The notes under the pieces are model-generated. The model had not been told where the DNA came from and searched no databases. It saw only the letters and a list, made by a program, of their open reading frames with translations. Positions 7,649 to 15,349 of a stretch of DNA of 64,000 nucleotides are shown in pieces (positions within the stretch are counted from its first letter, which is position 1; every line of letters starts with the position of its first letter). Made by a program: the position numbers and the translations under genes. Source of the DNA: Pseudomonas chlororaphis subsp. piscium (GTDB lineage: Bacteria; Pseudomonadota; Gammaproteobacteria; Pseudomonadales; Pseudomonadaceae); contig NZ_CP027707.1 of NCBI RefSeq assembly GCF_003850345.1, positions 3,348,001 to 3,412,000 of the forward strand. The letters are read 5' to 3'.

Positions 7649-8301
7649 ATGCAAACGTCTATTCACGAACGCCTGAAAGCCTTGAGTTGCACCGACCTGA
7701 GCGATGCAATGGACCGCCTGAAAATCATTTGCCAGTGCGCCGACATCAAGCCCCTGGACCGCACATTCAACCTGACGGGCAAAGCTTGGACCTTGCGCTA
7801 CGGCCCCATAGGCCTTGACGGAGGGTCGGTTGGTGACTACATCGACGATCTGGAGGAAGGCCAAGTGGTTGTGATCGACAATCAGGCCCGGCTCGACACC
7901 ACTGTGTGGGGTGACCTGTTGACGTCCACCGCCGCTCGAAAAAATTGGCAGGCACGGTGATCGACGGAATCTGTCGCGATGTCGATCGAGCGCTGGAACT
8001 CAATTATCCGATTTTTTCCCGGGGCAACTGGATGCGCACCGGCAAGGATCGAGTGCGCGTCGAAGCTATTCAGGAACCGGTGACGCTGGGTGGAGTGCGG
8101 GTGCAGCCAGACGATTGGCTACGAGGCGATGGCGATGGCCTGGTGGTTATTCCTGCCCGGCAACTAACCCAGGTGTTGACGGTGGCCGAGGAAATCCATC
8201 AGGCCGAAGAACAGATTCGCGCAGCCATCGACGCCGGCATTCCGTTGCGTCAGGCCCGGGCTGACTATGGTTATCATGCCCTGCAGACTCCTCGCAGCTA
8301 A
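7649..8301 (+). pseudogene. RraA-like aldolase/decarboxylase, frameshifted at an A6 run
   Basis: Two overlapping frames together make one RraA-family protein. 7649-7960 gives MQTSIHERLKALSCTDLSDAMD through WGDLLTSTAAR, and 7945-8301 gives LAGTVIDGICRDVD through the C-terminus, where Asp in IDGICRD and the downstream Arg are typical of the family (4-hydroxy-4-methyl-2-oxoglutarate aldolase and oxaloacetate decarboxylase homologues). The junction is CGA followed by AAAAA and TTGG. One additional A would restore the frame and the expected sequence. This may be a real null mutation, a sequencing error or slippage. The start has CAGGAAG upstream. The 3' part lies close to a LacI scrap. Confidence 0.8.
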
Positions 8302-8360
8302 CGCATGCTGCTTCAGCACATGAACGGATGCTGCGAGCGTTTTACTGTACTGCTGTTTCG

Positions 8361-8465
8361 ATGCAGGAAACAAATCGCAGCATCCTGCCGGAGGCCACCG
8401 AGGGTTCGCGACAAGCGCTGGACCAAGGCCTGATCACCCTGGTCATCGACCTGACGACCCTTTGA
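8361..8465 (+). pseudogene. C-terminal scrap of a LacI-type regulator
   Basis: The frame reads MQETNRSILPEATEGSRQAL then DQGLITLVIDLTTL and stops. This resembles part of the sugar-binding domain of LacI/GalR regulators, where a stretch like LPxTxxALxxGLIxLVIxH is common. No DNA-binding domain or rest of the ligand domain is present. It is probably the remnant of a regulator lost by deletion. The assignment rests on about 30 residues. Confidence 0.35.
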
Positions 8466-8619
8466 CCACCGTCATTGTCGAACAAGATGCATCCTGCCAA
8501 TACTCAACCCCATCATTCACTGGCTCCGCCAGCGTCAACACTCGATGGCAATATCCGCCAGGACAACCATCCTGGATAATTGCTGCCGATCATCATGGAT
8601 ACTTGAGAAGGACACTCAA

Positions 8620-9189
8620 ATGGTACGTGCCGTTACTATTCTCACCGAGAATTTCTCCGACTGGGAACCCGCACTCATCAACTCCACGGGGCGAGCCTAC
8701 TATGGCTTCGACACTCGTTTCGCGGCCCCCGGTGGCAAGCAAGTGATCTCATCCGGAGGAATGACCGTCATCCCGAACCTGGCCATCGAAGCCATCGCGC
8801 TGGAAGATGTCGACTTGCTGATCGTGACGGGAGGCCCTGTCTGGAAAACAGACAAGGCACCCGCAATCGAGGCGCTGGTTCGTGCGGCCCACGCCAGGAA
8901 AATCGTCGTTGCAGGCATCTGTGACGGCACCCGCGTCCTGGCCCAGGCTGGAGTACTGGATCACGTGCAGCATACGTCCAATTCCGCTGAGAACCTGAAG
9001 CAGGTGCATTATCGCGGAGCGGATTATTACCAGGATGTGCCCTATGCCGTTGCCGACCAGGGTGTGGTCACCGCGCCTGGTAGCGCTCCTGTCAGCTTCA
9101 TGGCGCAAATTCTCAATACCCTGGGTTTGAACGACAAGAAGCTCGATGCCTACCTGGCCATGCATGCGGCTGAACACATTCACTGCTGA
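8620..9189 (+). CDS. DJ-1/PfpI family protein (class I glutamine amidotransferase-like)
   Basis: 189 residues from the ATG at 8620 with GAGAAGGA upstream. The fold starts with MVRAVTILTENFSDWEPALI and the nucleophile elbow is VVAGICDGTRVLA, with Cys where DJ-1/PfpI proteins hold theirs. There is an acidic residue in the N-terminal segment and GGPVW in the middle. Family members include glyoxalase-like, isonitrile hydratase and stress enzymes. The reaction cannot be deduced here. It stands alone, with a long non-coding stretch on its right. Confidence 0.85.
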   Translation: MVRAVTILTENFSDWEPALINSTGRAYYGFDTRFAAPGGKQVISSGGMTVIPNLAIEAIALEDVDLLIVTGGPVWKTDKAPAIEALVRAAHARKIVVAGICDGTRVLAQAGVLDHVQHTSNSAENLKQVHYRGADYYQDVPYAVADQGVVTAPGSAPVSFMAQILNTLGLNDKKLDAYLAMHAAEHIHC

Positions 9190-9378
9190 GCCCCCCACTT
9201 CCCTCTATCTCTCCCCTCCCCTGGTGCTGCGGCCTGTTACTCGACCGTAGCACCTCCTGCTTTGACCCCTTCCACGACTCCCGCGCTGATGGCCGGCTCA
9301 CCCTGTTTTTCACTGCTGAACCGCAGCCTGGAGCGGTCCGATAATTTTTTTTAAAAATCGGAAAAAACTTACTTGCAC

Positions 9379-9399
9379 TTACGATATTTCCTACTAAGG
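9379..9399 (+). promoter_or_regulatory. Regulator motif copy 1 upstream of the peptide cluster
   Basis: It carries ACGATATTTCCTACTAAGG preceded by TT, and matches 9736-9756 at 18 of 21 positions with a 357-bp spacing. It lies in a non-coding region ahead of a large biosynthetic operon. The TTTCCTA core resembles the half-site of BvgA/RcsB-type regulators. The identity of the regulator is unknown. Confidence 0.5.
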
Positions 9400-9527
9400 T
9401 TTTCCCCTATGACGCGCAGGGGTTTTCCCTGGCTCCATCAGGATGAACCTGGAGCCGTGTCAGAGGATGCTTTATTTAGATCGCTCACGAGGCGACATTT
9501 TTCCTACCAAAGCTAAGGAATGGCTTA

Positions 9528-9665
9528 ATGTTTTTGTTTGCCGATATTGTTGTCCGGAACCTGCCAGCCCCCCTCGCAACCCCCGCCTTCAGCACCTCAG
9601 CCCATGAGCGAAATGCTGCAAGCAACGATTCTCACCCCCTCGCAACCCTGCCCGACATCCCATAA
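9528..9665 (+). CDS. Possible small leader ORF, unrecognised
   Basis: An ATG at 9528, with AAGGAA about nine bases upstream, opens 45 codons (MFLFADIVVRNLPAPLATP...) ending at TAA 9663-9665. The product has a short hydrophobic start and is otherwise Ala/Pro/Ser-rich. It lies between two copies of the repeated regulatory motif and directly after a TTTTTCCTACC element, so it could be a leader peptide, a small protein or chance. No family is recognised. Confidence 0.25.
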   Translation: MFLFADIVVRNLPAPLATPAFSTSAHERNAASNDSHPLATLPDIP

Positions 9666-9735
9666 GGCTCCCTCCTTTGCGCGCGCCTTAGAAGCTGATC
9701 GGCTCGCTCGAGACAAGTAAAAAACCGACGCATTT

Positions 9736-9756
9736 TTACGATATGACCGACTAAGG
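9736..9756 (+). promoter_or_regulatory. Regulator motif copy 2 upstream of the peptide cluster
   Basis: It reads TT then ACGATATGACCGACTAAGG, the second copy of the element at 9379-9399. It lies about 130 bp before the first biosynthetic gene, a sensible position for an activator site. The consensus of the two is ACGATATNNCCNACTAAGG. Confidence 0.5.
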
Positions 9757-9884
9757 CTGTCGTACAAAAACTGTGCGCGCCCTATGGCCTTCCTGCTGGA
9801 CGGGAGGGGTGCGGGCACCCGGAAATGCGTTCTCCAATGGATCGAAATCGCCGCCGGAAGATGCCTGCGTGCCGAGGATCGGAC

Positions 9885-11015
9885 ATGTCAAAAACAACAG
9901 CTCAAGGCCCGGCCACAGAATCAGTCGAACGGATGGGCATGATGCAGGCGCTTGCCGACGCCAGGCTCAGCGTCGAGGCCAAGGCCATGGTCGCCCAGGG
10001 CTTCTACATCGGGGTCGCCCAGGAAGTTTCCACTGTCATACCCCTCAAGGACGGGACCGACCCGGATCTCGGACTCTTGCGTCAGCTGGTGAGCGCTGGA
10101 TGGGGTGAGGAGCTGGGCCGTTATCTTGAAGTGCTCGATGTTCGCGGGAGCAGCGCTGCCGAGGCCTTGCGCAAGGCCCAGCTGGCTGTCAGATCCGGCA
10201 CTGCGCTATTTGCCGCTGGCAGCCTGGCCACTGGCACCGGATGGCACTGTCTCCTCTCGATCCATCATGGGTTGGCCGACGAACATAGCCTCGAGGTTCT
10301 GGCGCGCCTGCTGCAATCAGCGCAATCCGCTGACCTTGACTCGGCCCTGGCGCAGATGCGTCGAGGGCGTGGGTTCTATGAGGATTACGTCCAGGCCCAA
10401 GTACTGCACGCACAGGATGACGGCGGGCTGCGCACAGCTGTTGCGCAACCGATGGCGCCTGTGCGCCTGCTGCAAACCGGGCGCCTGGCCTTCAACGCCC
10501 AAGGGCCGCGAATGAGTCTGCAACGCACCCTGGACATCGCCACGATCAATGTCGACAAGCCCCCCATGGCGACACTCCTGGCCTGCCTGCAGCGGGCCGA
10601 TGTCATCGCCGAGGGCGACACCCTGTGTTCGTCGCACAACTGGCGCCCGGCTCACCAGCAGGATGCCATCGGCATGATGACGGGCCTTGTCCCGCTCTCC
10701 TTCGCCGGCCCTGGAACACAACCACTCCCCGGGCAAACCAGCCTTGAGGCACGTGCTCGTCGCTGTCCGGCGGCGCGTCAGGCGCTGGCCTGCTGCCGAG
10801 CGTCCGAGCTGTTCATCAACGGCGCGGGCCGGCGCGGCATCCCGGCCTCACAGGTGATGAGTGCAACTTTCCCGGTGGGAATCGAAATACGCCGCACAGG
10901 TGCTTCGCAACTGCTCCTGGAGATCGAGGGGCCGTTTTGCAACGCCAGTGCAGCCACCAACCTGCTCAATGAACTCGCTGATGTACTTATGGATAGGAGT
11001 GAATGGAATGACTGA
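9885..11015 (+). CDS. Stand-alone condensation-domain-like protein
   Basis: 376 residues from MSKTTAQG (ATG 9885); the frame opens earlier at 9825 but the region before 9885 has no homology feel. The chloramphenicol-acetyltransferase fold of NRPS condensation domains is suggested by LLSIHHGLADEHSLEVLARLL, where HHxxxDG reads HHGLADE: both His remain, Asp remains and Gly is Glu. A second C-like segment lies near the C-terminus (ELFINGAGRRGIPASQ). Free-standing C domains can join carrier-bound units or release a chain to a soluble acceptor. It overlaps the carrier-thioesterase gene by 8 bp, so it is the first gene of the operon. Confidence 0.7.
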   Translation: MSKTTAQGPATESVERMGMMQALADARLSVEAKAMVAQGFYIGVAQEVSTVIPLKDGTDPDLGLLRQLVSAGWGEELGRYLEVLDVRGSSAAEALRKAQLAVRSGTALFAAGSLATGTGWHCLLSIHHGLADEHSLEVLARLLQSAQSADLDSALAQMRRGRGFYEDYVQAQVLHAQDDGGLRTAVAQPMAPVRLLQTGRLAFNAQGPRMSLQRTLDIATINVDKPPMATLLACLQRADVIAEGDTLCSSHNWRPAHQQDAIGMMTGLVPLSFAGPGTQPLPGQTSLEARARRCPAARQALACCRASELFINGAGRRGIPASQVMSATFPVGIEIRRTGASQLLLEIEGPFCNASAATNLLNELADVLMDRSEWND

Positions 11016-12006
11016 AAACATCCAGTTCGATGAACAAGCCCTCGCCGATGAAGTGGCTCGCGTCTCTGCCACGTTTGCCGAGGTGCTCAAGCTGCCGCAT
11101 GTCGGCCATGCAGACAATTTCTTCAACCTCGGCGGCGACTCCTTCGACGCGATTCGCGTGATGTCGCGCCTGTCCTGCAACCTGCCCATCGTGACGCTTT
11201 TCGAGCACCCGACGGCAGCCGACCTGGCCCGGCGCATCCTCTGCGAAGCCACTCGACAAACCGCCCGCCTGGTCTGCTTTGGCGATGCGCAAGCCGCCGC
11301 AGGTTCGACCGCGGTGATTGCAGTTCCTTTCGGGGGTGGAGACGCCACGGCCTACCGCAACCTGTTTCAAGGCAACCAGGAGGTACAGGTTTTCGGCGTG
11401 GATTTCGGTGACTTCGAGGTCGAGGACGCCTTGGACTTCCGTGCCCTGCTCGACACCCTTGCTACCGAGATCGACGAGATCGGCGCCGCCCACCTGATGA
11501 TCTACGGCCACTGCGCCGGCGCGGCTACCGCAGCGTGCATTGCCTCGAGCATGGCCGATAGCCACGAAAGGCTGTCACTGGTGGTTGCAGCCTCGCGCCC
11601 GGTGCTGGATGCAGATGCCGCGATTGGCGCCGCCGAAATCACTTCGGACCAGACCTGGACCGACTACCTGCGCTCCCTGGGGGCCTTCACCGGACTGCTC
11701 GACACCCAGGTCGAGAGCATGCTGGCTCGCGGCCGAAGAGACCATCTGATCGCCTGCGAGGCCTATCGCTACCTGGCGCAGCACCCGGCACATGGCGTAC
11801 CGGCCTTGGTACTGCTGGGCGATGAGGATCCGGCTACCGCCGAGCCCGAAGTCGTACTGGAGCAATGGAGCAAGTTCATCGACGTCACCCAAGCGGCAAC
11901 CCTGGCAGGTGGCGGGCATTACTTCGTGCGCACCCATGCGCACGAGGTCGAGGAAACCGTGCTGTCGTTCGCAGCACACAACACCAAAGGAAGGGATAAC
12001 AAGTAA
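11008..12006 (+). CDS. Carrier protein-thioesterase didomain with Cys nucleophile
   Basis: 332 residues. Residues 1 to about 80 are a peptidyl carrier domain with the phosphopantetheine site in NFFNLGGDSFDA. The rest is an alpha/beta-hydrolase thioesterase: FGGGDATAYRNLF near its start, the nucleophile elbow YGHCAGAATA, Asp in LLGDEDP and His in GGGHYF. The nucleophile position is Cys, not the usual Ser of GHSxG. Cys-type thioesterases are known from NRPS lines that release strained rings, for example the beta-lactone of obafluorin. It should accept the finished chain and hydrolyse or cyclise it. The start overlaps the condensation gene and the stop overlaps the SHMT-like start. Confidence 0.85.
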   Translation: MTENIQFDEQALADEVARVSATFAEVLKLPHVGHADNFFNLGGDSFDAIRVMSRLSCNLPIVTLFEHPTAADLARRILCEATRQTARLVCFGDAQAAAGSTAVIAVPFGGGDATAYRNLFQGNQEVQVFGVDFGDFEVEDALDFRALLDTLATEIDEIGAAHLMIYGHCAGAATAACIASSMADSHERLSLVVAASRPVLDADAAIGAAEITSDQTWTDYLRSLGAFTGLLDTQVESMLARGRRDHLIACEAYRYLAQHPAHGVPALVLLGDEDPATAEPEVVLEQWSKFIDVTQAATLAGGGHYFVRTHAHEVEETVLSFAAHNTKGRDNK

Positions 12007-13361
12007 TGACAGTCAATCATCAACCGCTTCTTACCCAGGCCGATCTGCTCAAGCGTGGCCTGGCCGATCTTCAGGAACATGATGCCGAACTGGCGCGGAT
12101 CCTCGACGCCGAGGTCGCTCGCCAGCAACGCACCCTCTCGCTGGTCGCCTCTTGCTGCGCGGTCAAGCCCCGCACCCTGGCGGCTTCGTCCTCCGCGCTG
12201 GTCAATGTCACCGCCGAAGGTGTTCCCGGACGCCGCTATCACGCCGGCTGCGAGAACGTGGACCTGGTCGAGTCCCTGGCGATCCAGCGTGCCCGGGAGC
12301 TGTTCGGTGCGCAATATGCCGGTGTCCAGTCGCACTCGGCCTCCAGCGCCAACTACCAGGTGCTCGCCGCCCTGCTCGAACCAGGCGACACGCTACTGGG
12401 CATGGCCCTGGATAACGGTGGCCACCTGACCCATGGCAGCCCCGTGACCTTCTCGGGCACTTACTACAAGGCCATCGGCTATGGCACCACCAAGGAAGGC
12501 CTGATCGACTACGACGAAGTCCGCAGGCTGGCCCTGGAGCATCGGCCACGACTGATCATCTGCGGTGCCACGGCCTACTCCAGGGTCGTGGACTTCGAGC
12601 GCTTCCGGCAGATCGCCGATGAAGCCGGTGCCATCCTGATGGCCGACATCTCGCATATCGCCGGCCTGGTGGCGACCGGGCGTCATCCGAGCCCGATCGA
12701 CGCCGCGCACGTCACCACCACCTGCACCCACAAGCAGCTCGTAGGCCCCCGTGGCGGCCTGATTCTCTCGGGCCGTGACGCCAATGAAAAAGTCCCCGGC
12801 CGCGATGCGACCTTCAGCCGGGTGCTCGAACTGGCGGTGTTCCCCAGGATGCAAGGCGCGCCGGCCGTCAACATGATGGCCGCCAAGGCCGCAGCACTGG
12901 GTTACGCCATGACCCCGGAATTCGATGCCGAGATGCAACGCATCCGCGACGCGGCCGATGTGATGGCCAGCGAATTCCAGGCCCGGGACTATGAGGTGGT
13001 AGGCGGTCGCAGCGAAAACCACACCATCCTGATTCGCTTGCGTGCCGCGATGACCGGCGCTATCGCCGAGACCGCGCTGGAGCACTGCGGAATCGTCGTC
13101 AACAAGAACCGTGTGCCCGGCGAAACACGTTCGTCCTTCGTCACCAGCGGCCTGCGCATCGGTACCGGCGCCCTCGCCCAGCGCCATGTCGACGCGCAGG
13201 GATGCCGGCAGATCGTCGACCTGCTCTGCCGGATCCTGGACGAGGTGACTCCGCTCGGCGAGAGCGAGTTCACCCTGGACCCGGCCCTGCGCAAGCAATT
13301 CTGTGCGGAAGCCGAGGCGCTGTGCGTGAAGTATCCGATCGCTGACTACCTGGCAATCTGA
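12006..13361 (+). CDS. Serine hydroxymethyltransferase-like PLP enzyme
   Basis: 451 residues of fold-type I. The PLP lysine is in CTHKQLVGPRGG, the ring-stacking His and Asp in NGGHLTHG and MADISHIAGLVA, and the Glu of the active-site loop in TAEGVPGRRYHAG. Housekeeping SHMT has LIASEN and KRYYGG, while this protein has LVASCC and RRYHAG, so substrate-side residues have changed. Within a peptide cluster the likely job is a threonine-transaldolase-like reaction, alpha-hydroxymethylation, or formation of a beta-hydroxy amino acid. The obafluorin enzyme ObaG is a known SHMT-like transaldolase. It starts inside the stop of the thioesterase gene. Confidence 0.85.
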   Translation: MTVNHQPLLTQADLLKRGLADLQEHDAELARILDAEVARQQRTLSLVASCCAVKPRTLAASSSALVNVTAEGVPGRRYHAGCENVDLVESLAIQRARELFGAQYAGVQSHSASSANYQVLAALLEPGDTLLGMALDNGGHLTHGSPVTFSGTYYKAIGYGTTKEGLIDYDEVRRLALEHRPRLIICGATAYSRVVDFERFRQIADEAGAILMADISHIAGLVATGRHPSPIDAAHVTTTCTHKQLVGPRGGLILSGRDANEKVPGRDATFSRVLELAVFPRMQGAPAVNMMAAKAAALGYAMTPEFDAEMQRIRDAADVMASEFQARDYEVVGGRSENHTILIRLRAAMTGAIAETALEHCGIVVNKNRVPGETRSSFVTSGLRIGTGALAQRHVDAQGCRQIVDLLCRILDEVTPLGESEFTLDPALRKQFCAEAEALCVKYPIADYLAI

Positions 13362-13388
13362 AGCAGTCTCTGGCACTGCTGGAGGCAT

Positions 13389-13416
13389 GGCACGACGGTC
13401 CGGCGATCGTCGTGCC
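13389..13416 (+). promoter_or_regulatory. Intra-operon hairpin, GGCACGACG/CGTCGTGCC
   Basis: A perfect 9-bp stem with a 10-base loop in the 90-bp gap between the SHMT-like gene and the flavin reductase. No T-run follows, so it is unlikely to be a strong terminator. It could set RNA stability or the relative expression of the two operon halves. Confidence 0.5.
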
Positions 13417-13451
13417 CGCAAATACGCAAACTCTAAGGAGAGAGAGGAACC

Positions 13452-14186
13452 ATGACGGACAAGATCAAGTATGTCGCCATCAATGGCTCGGAACGGGTGG
13501 ATGGCAACAATGCCAGGGCGCTGGAGTGGGCGGCCGAGTACCTGGAAAAACAGGATGTCATTCTCGAGGTTTTTTCACTGGCCAGCGCCAAGATCGACCC
13601 CTGCGGGGCCTGCGGCGATTGCAATTTTCGCAACGAGCCCTGCGTGCAGAAGGATGACGCCGCGCGTGCGGTGCAACTCATGGAAGCCAGCGATGGCGTG
13701 ATCTTCGCCTGTGCCGTCCATGGCTTTGGCGCAACGCCCTTGATGTCGGCATTCCTGGAGCGTGTCGGGACCGGGTTCCTGCGCCACGATCGCACCCTCA
13801 CCAACAAGGTGGCCGGGGTCATGGTGACCGGCCGGCGCATGGGCCATGTGGAGGTCTACAACCAGATGCTCCAGTGCGCCTTGCTGAACCGCATGATCAT
13901 GGTCGGCTACGGCTTCCCGGCCATGCTCGTGGGCGACAAGAAAGGCGAGGTCCTGGGCGACAAGGAAGGTATGGAGATGCTGCGCCGGATGCTCGATCGC
14001 ATGGTTTCCATGACCCGCCTGATGCGCGACCACGAACGACTCACAGGGCAGCCGGTACTGCAGGTTTCGGTACCAGGGGAGCGCCATCGCGAGGGCAACG
14101 ACGGCAAGTTCTTCGTCCCGGCCAAGTCCGACATGTACCAGCTCGAGGCCGCTCGCAGCTGCAACTTCGATGTCGTCGGCGACTGA
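13452..14186 (+). CDS. NADPH-dependent FMN reductase-like flavoprotein with Cys cluster
   Basis: 244 residues with a strong Shine-Dalgarno (AAGGAGAGAGAGG). The flavodoxin-like start KYVAINGSERVDGNNARALEWA binds the FMN phosphate. Then KIDPCGACGDCNFRNEPC places four cysteines in a C-x2-C-x2-C-x6-C pattern, the spacing typical of the iron-sulfur flavoprotein subgroup. The C-terminal extension (from about residue 190) is unlike small FMN reductases. In the cluster it could supply electrons for dehydrogenating the heterocycle, or reduce an N-hydroxy, nitro or quinone group. A 90-bp gap with a hairpin separates it from the gene before. Confidence 0.8.
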   Translation: MTDKIKYVAINGSERVDGNNARALEWAAEYLEKQDVILEVFSLASAKIDPCGACGDCNFRNEPCVQKDDAARAVQLMEASDGVIFACAVHGFGATPLMSAFLERVGTGFLRHDRTLTNKVAGVMVTGRRMGHVEVYNQMLQCALLNRMIMVGYGFPAMLVGDKKGEVLGDKEGMEMLRRMLDRMVSMTRLMRDHERLTGQPVLQVSVPGERHREGNDGKFFVPAKSDMYQLEAARSCNFDVVGD

Positions 14187-14217
14187 ACTGCGCAGCCCAA
14201 CAGCTATCGAGAACCTT

Positions 14218-15336
14218 ATGAGCATTAGAACTGCCTGCAATGGCCTCACCGACACCCACCTGCGGGAATGGATAGTGTCGGAACACTTCGAGCGCCTGGC
14301 GGATGCAACGGTGGCACAGATTGCACAGGCCTATGTCGGCGTCTATTCGGCCCGGCCTACCAGTTGGCTGGCGGTCATGGCGCGCAATCGCAACCTCGAT
14401 CGCAAGACCGTACTGGCCATGGAAAACCTCAGCGACCTGCTGCGTATCCCGGGCATGCGGCGCTCCAAGTTCCTGCTGCCCGGCGAGCTGGCGGCCAAGG
14501 TCTTTGCCGCCACACGCCTGCCGCTGGCCAACCACGAATGGCGCCTGCGGGACGTAGGGCTTGGCCTGGACGATTACCGGCGACTGCTACCGGCGCTGGT
14601 CGCCTTCAGCAATGGTGTCTCGGTACGCCTGCAGGACATCGGCAGCGCCCTCGACCTGCCGGCACCCCAGGCGCGTGCAGTGACCTCGGTTGCCGCCTAT
14701 GACGGCGCATTGGTGCGTATATCGGCGGCCAACCAATGGTCCAACCGCTGGCTGTACTCGGCCGCACCCGATGGGCTGCTACCCGGCGACGGCGTGCCAC
14801 TGGACCGCGATTCGCTACTGCGCGATATCGCCGGGCGCTACGTCGAACACTACGGACCGGTCACGGTCGACGACCTGGCCTGGTGGCTCGGGGTTTCAAA
14901 GGAAACCGCGCGCGGGCTGCTTCAAGCCTGCGGAGCCAGCCAGGTCGGAAACCAGATGTGGCACAGCCAGGCCGGCCTGGCGCGCCTTGAGCAGTTCCTC
15001 GAACGCGCCAAGGCCCCCACGACGGCGCAGATCCGCTTCCTGCCGGCCTGGGATCCCCTGGTAATGGGCTATGCGCCCGGCTCCAGACAGCGCAACTGCC
15101 TTGAGTTGGAACGTGTCGGTGGCTACGACGCGGCCGGTAACGGACGGCCGGTGGTGCTCATCGGTGGCCGGGCTGTCGCCACCTGGAACACCGCGGCCAA
15201 GGGCAGCAAACGCTTCATCGCAGTCGATGCCTCGACACTCGCCGACCAGGAGCGTGAAGCCGTGCTTCAGGCTGCCTCGGTGCTGGCGGAGCAGATCGGG
15301 GCCATTCACCAGATCGAGAACAAAACCACAGCGTGA
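14218..15336 (+). CDS. AlkZ/YcaQ-like winged-helix protein (HTH_42 family)
   Basis: 372 residues from ATG 14218 (an alternative at 14170 overlaps the previous gene and lacks a site). Family marks are LAWWLGVSKETARGLL and IRFLPAWDPLVMGYAPGSRQR, the latter corresponding to the LPAFDPYLLGYRDR block. AlkZ and YcaQ are DNA glycosylases that unhook bulky or crosslinked bases and give self-resistance in azinomycin-type clusters. Their catalytic Q-x-Q sits after a GV near residue 40; here the matching segment reads GVYSARPTSW, so both Gln appear lost. It may bind modified DNA without cutting, sequester product, or have a biosynthetic role. It is embedded in the operon, 14 bp before the synthetase gene. 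Confidence 0.75.
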   Translation: MSIRTACNGLTDTHLREWIVSEHFERLADATVAQIAQAYVGVYSARPTSWLAVMARNRNLDRKTVLAMENLSDLLRIPGMRRSKFLLPGELAAKVFAATRLPLANHEWRLRDVGLGLDDYRRLLPALVAFSNGVSVRLQDIGSALDLPAPQARAVTSVAAYDGALVRISAANQWSNRWLYSAAPDGLLPGDGVPLDRDSLLRDIAGRYVEHYGPVTVDDLAWWLGVSKETARGLLQACGASQVGNQMWHSQAGLARLEQFLERAKAPTTAQIRFLPAWDPLVMGYAPGSRQRNCLELERVGGYDAAGNGRPVVLIGGRAVATWNTAAKGSKRFIAVDASTLADQEREAVLQAASVLAEQIGAIHQIENKTTA

Positions 15337-15349
15337 CAACAGGGAAGGC

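Larger units (their letters stand above)
9190..9884. other. Long leader/promoter region of the peptide cluster
   Basis: About 700 bp without a confident gene upstream of the biosynthetic operon. It holds two near-identical 19 to 21 bp motifs (9379-9399 and 9736-9756), a partial third (TTTTTCCTACC...CTAAGG, about 9497-9519), a C+T-rich block at 9190-9300, and a possible 45-codon ORF at 9528-9665. The repeated motifs and length suggest regulated transcription with a long 5' leader. Confidence 0.6.
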
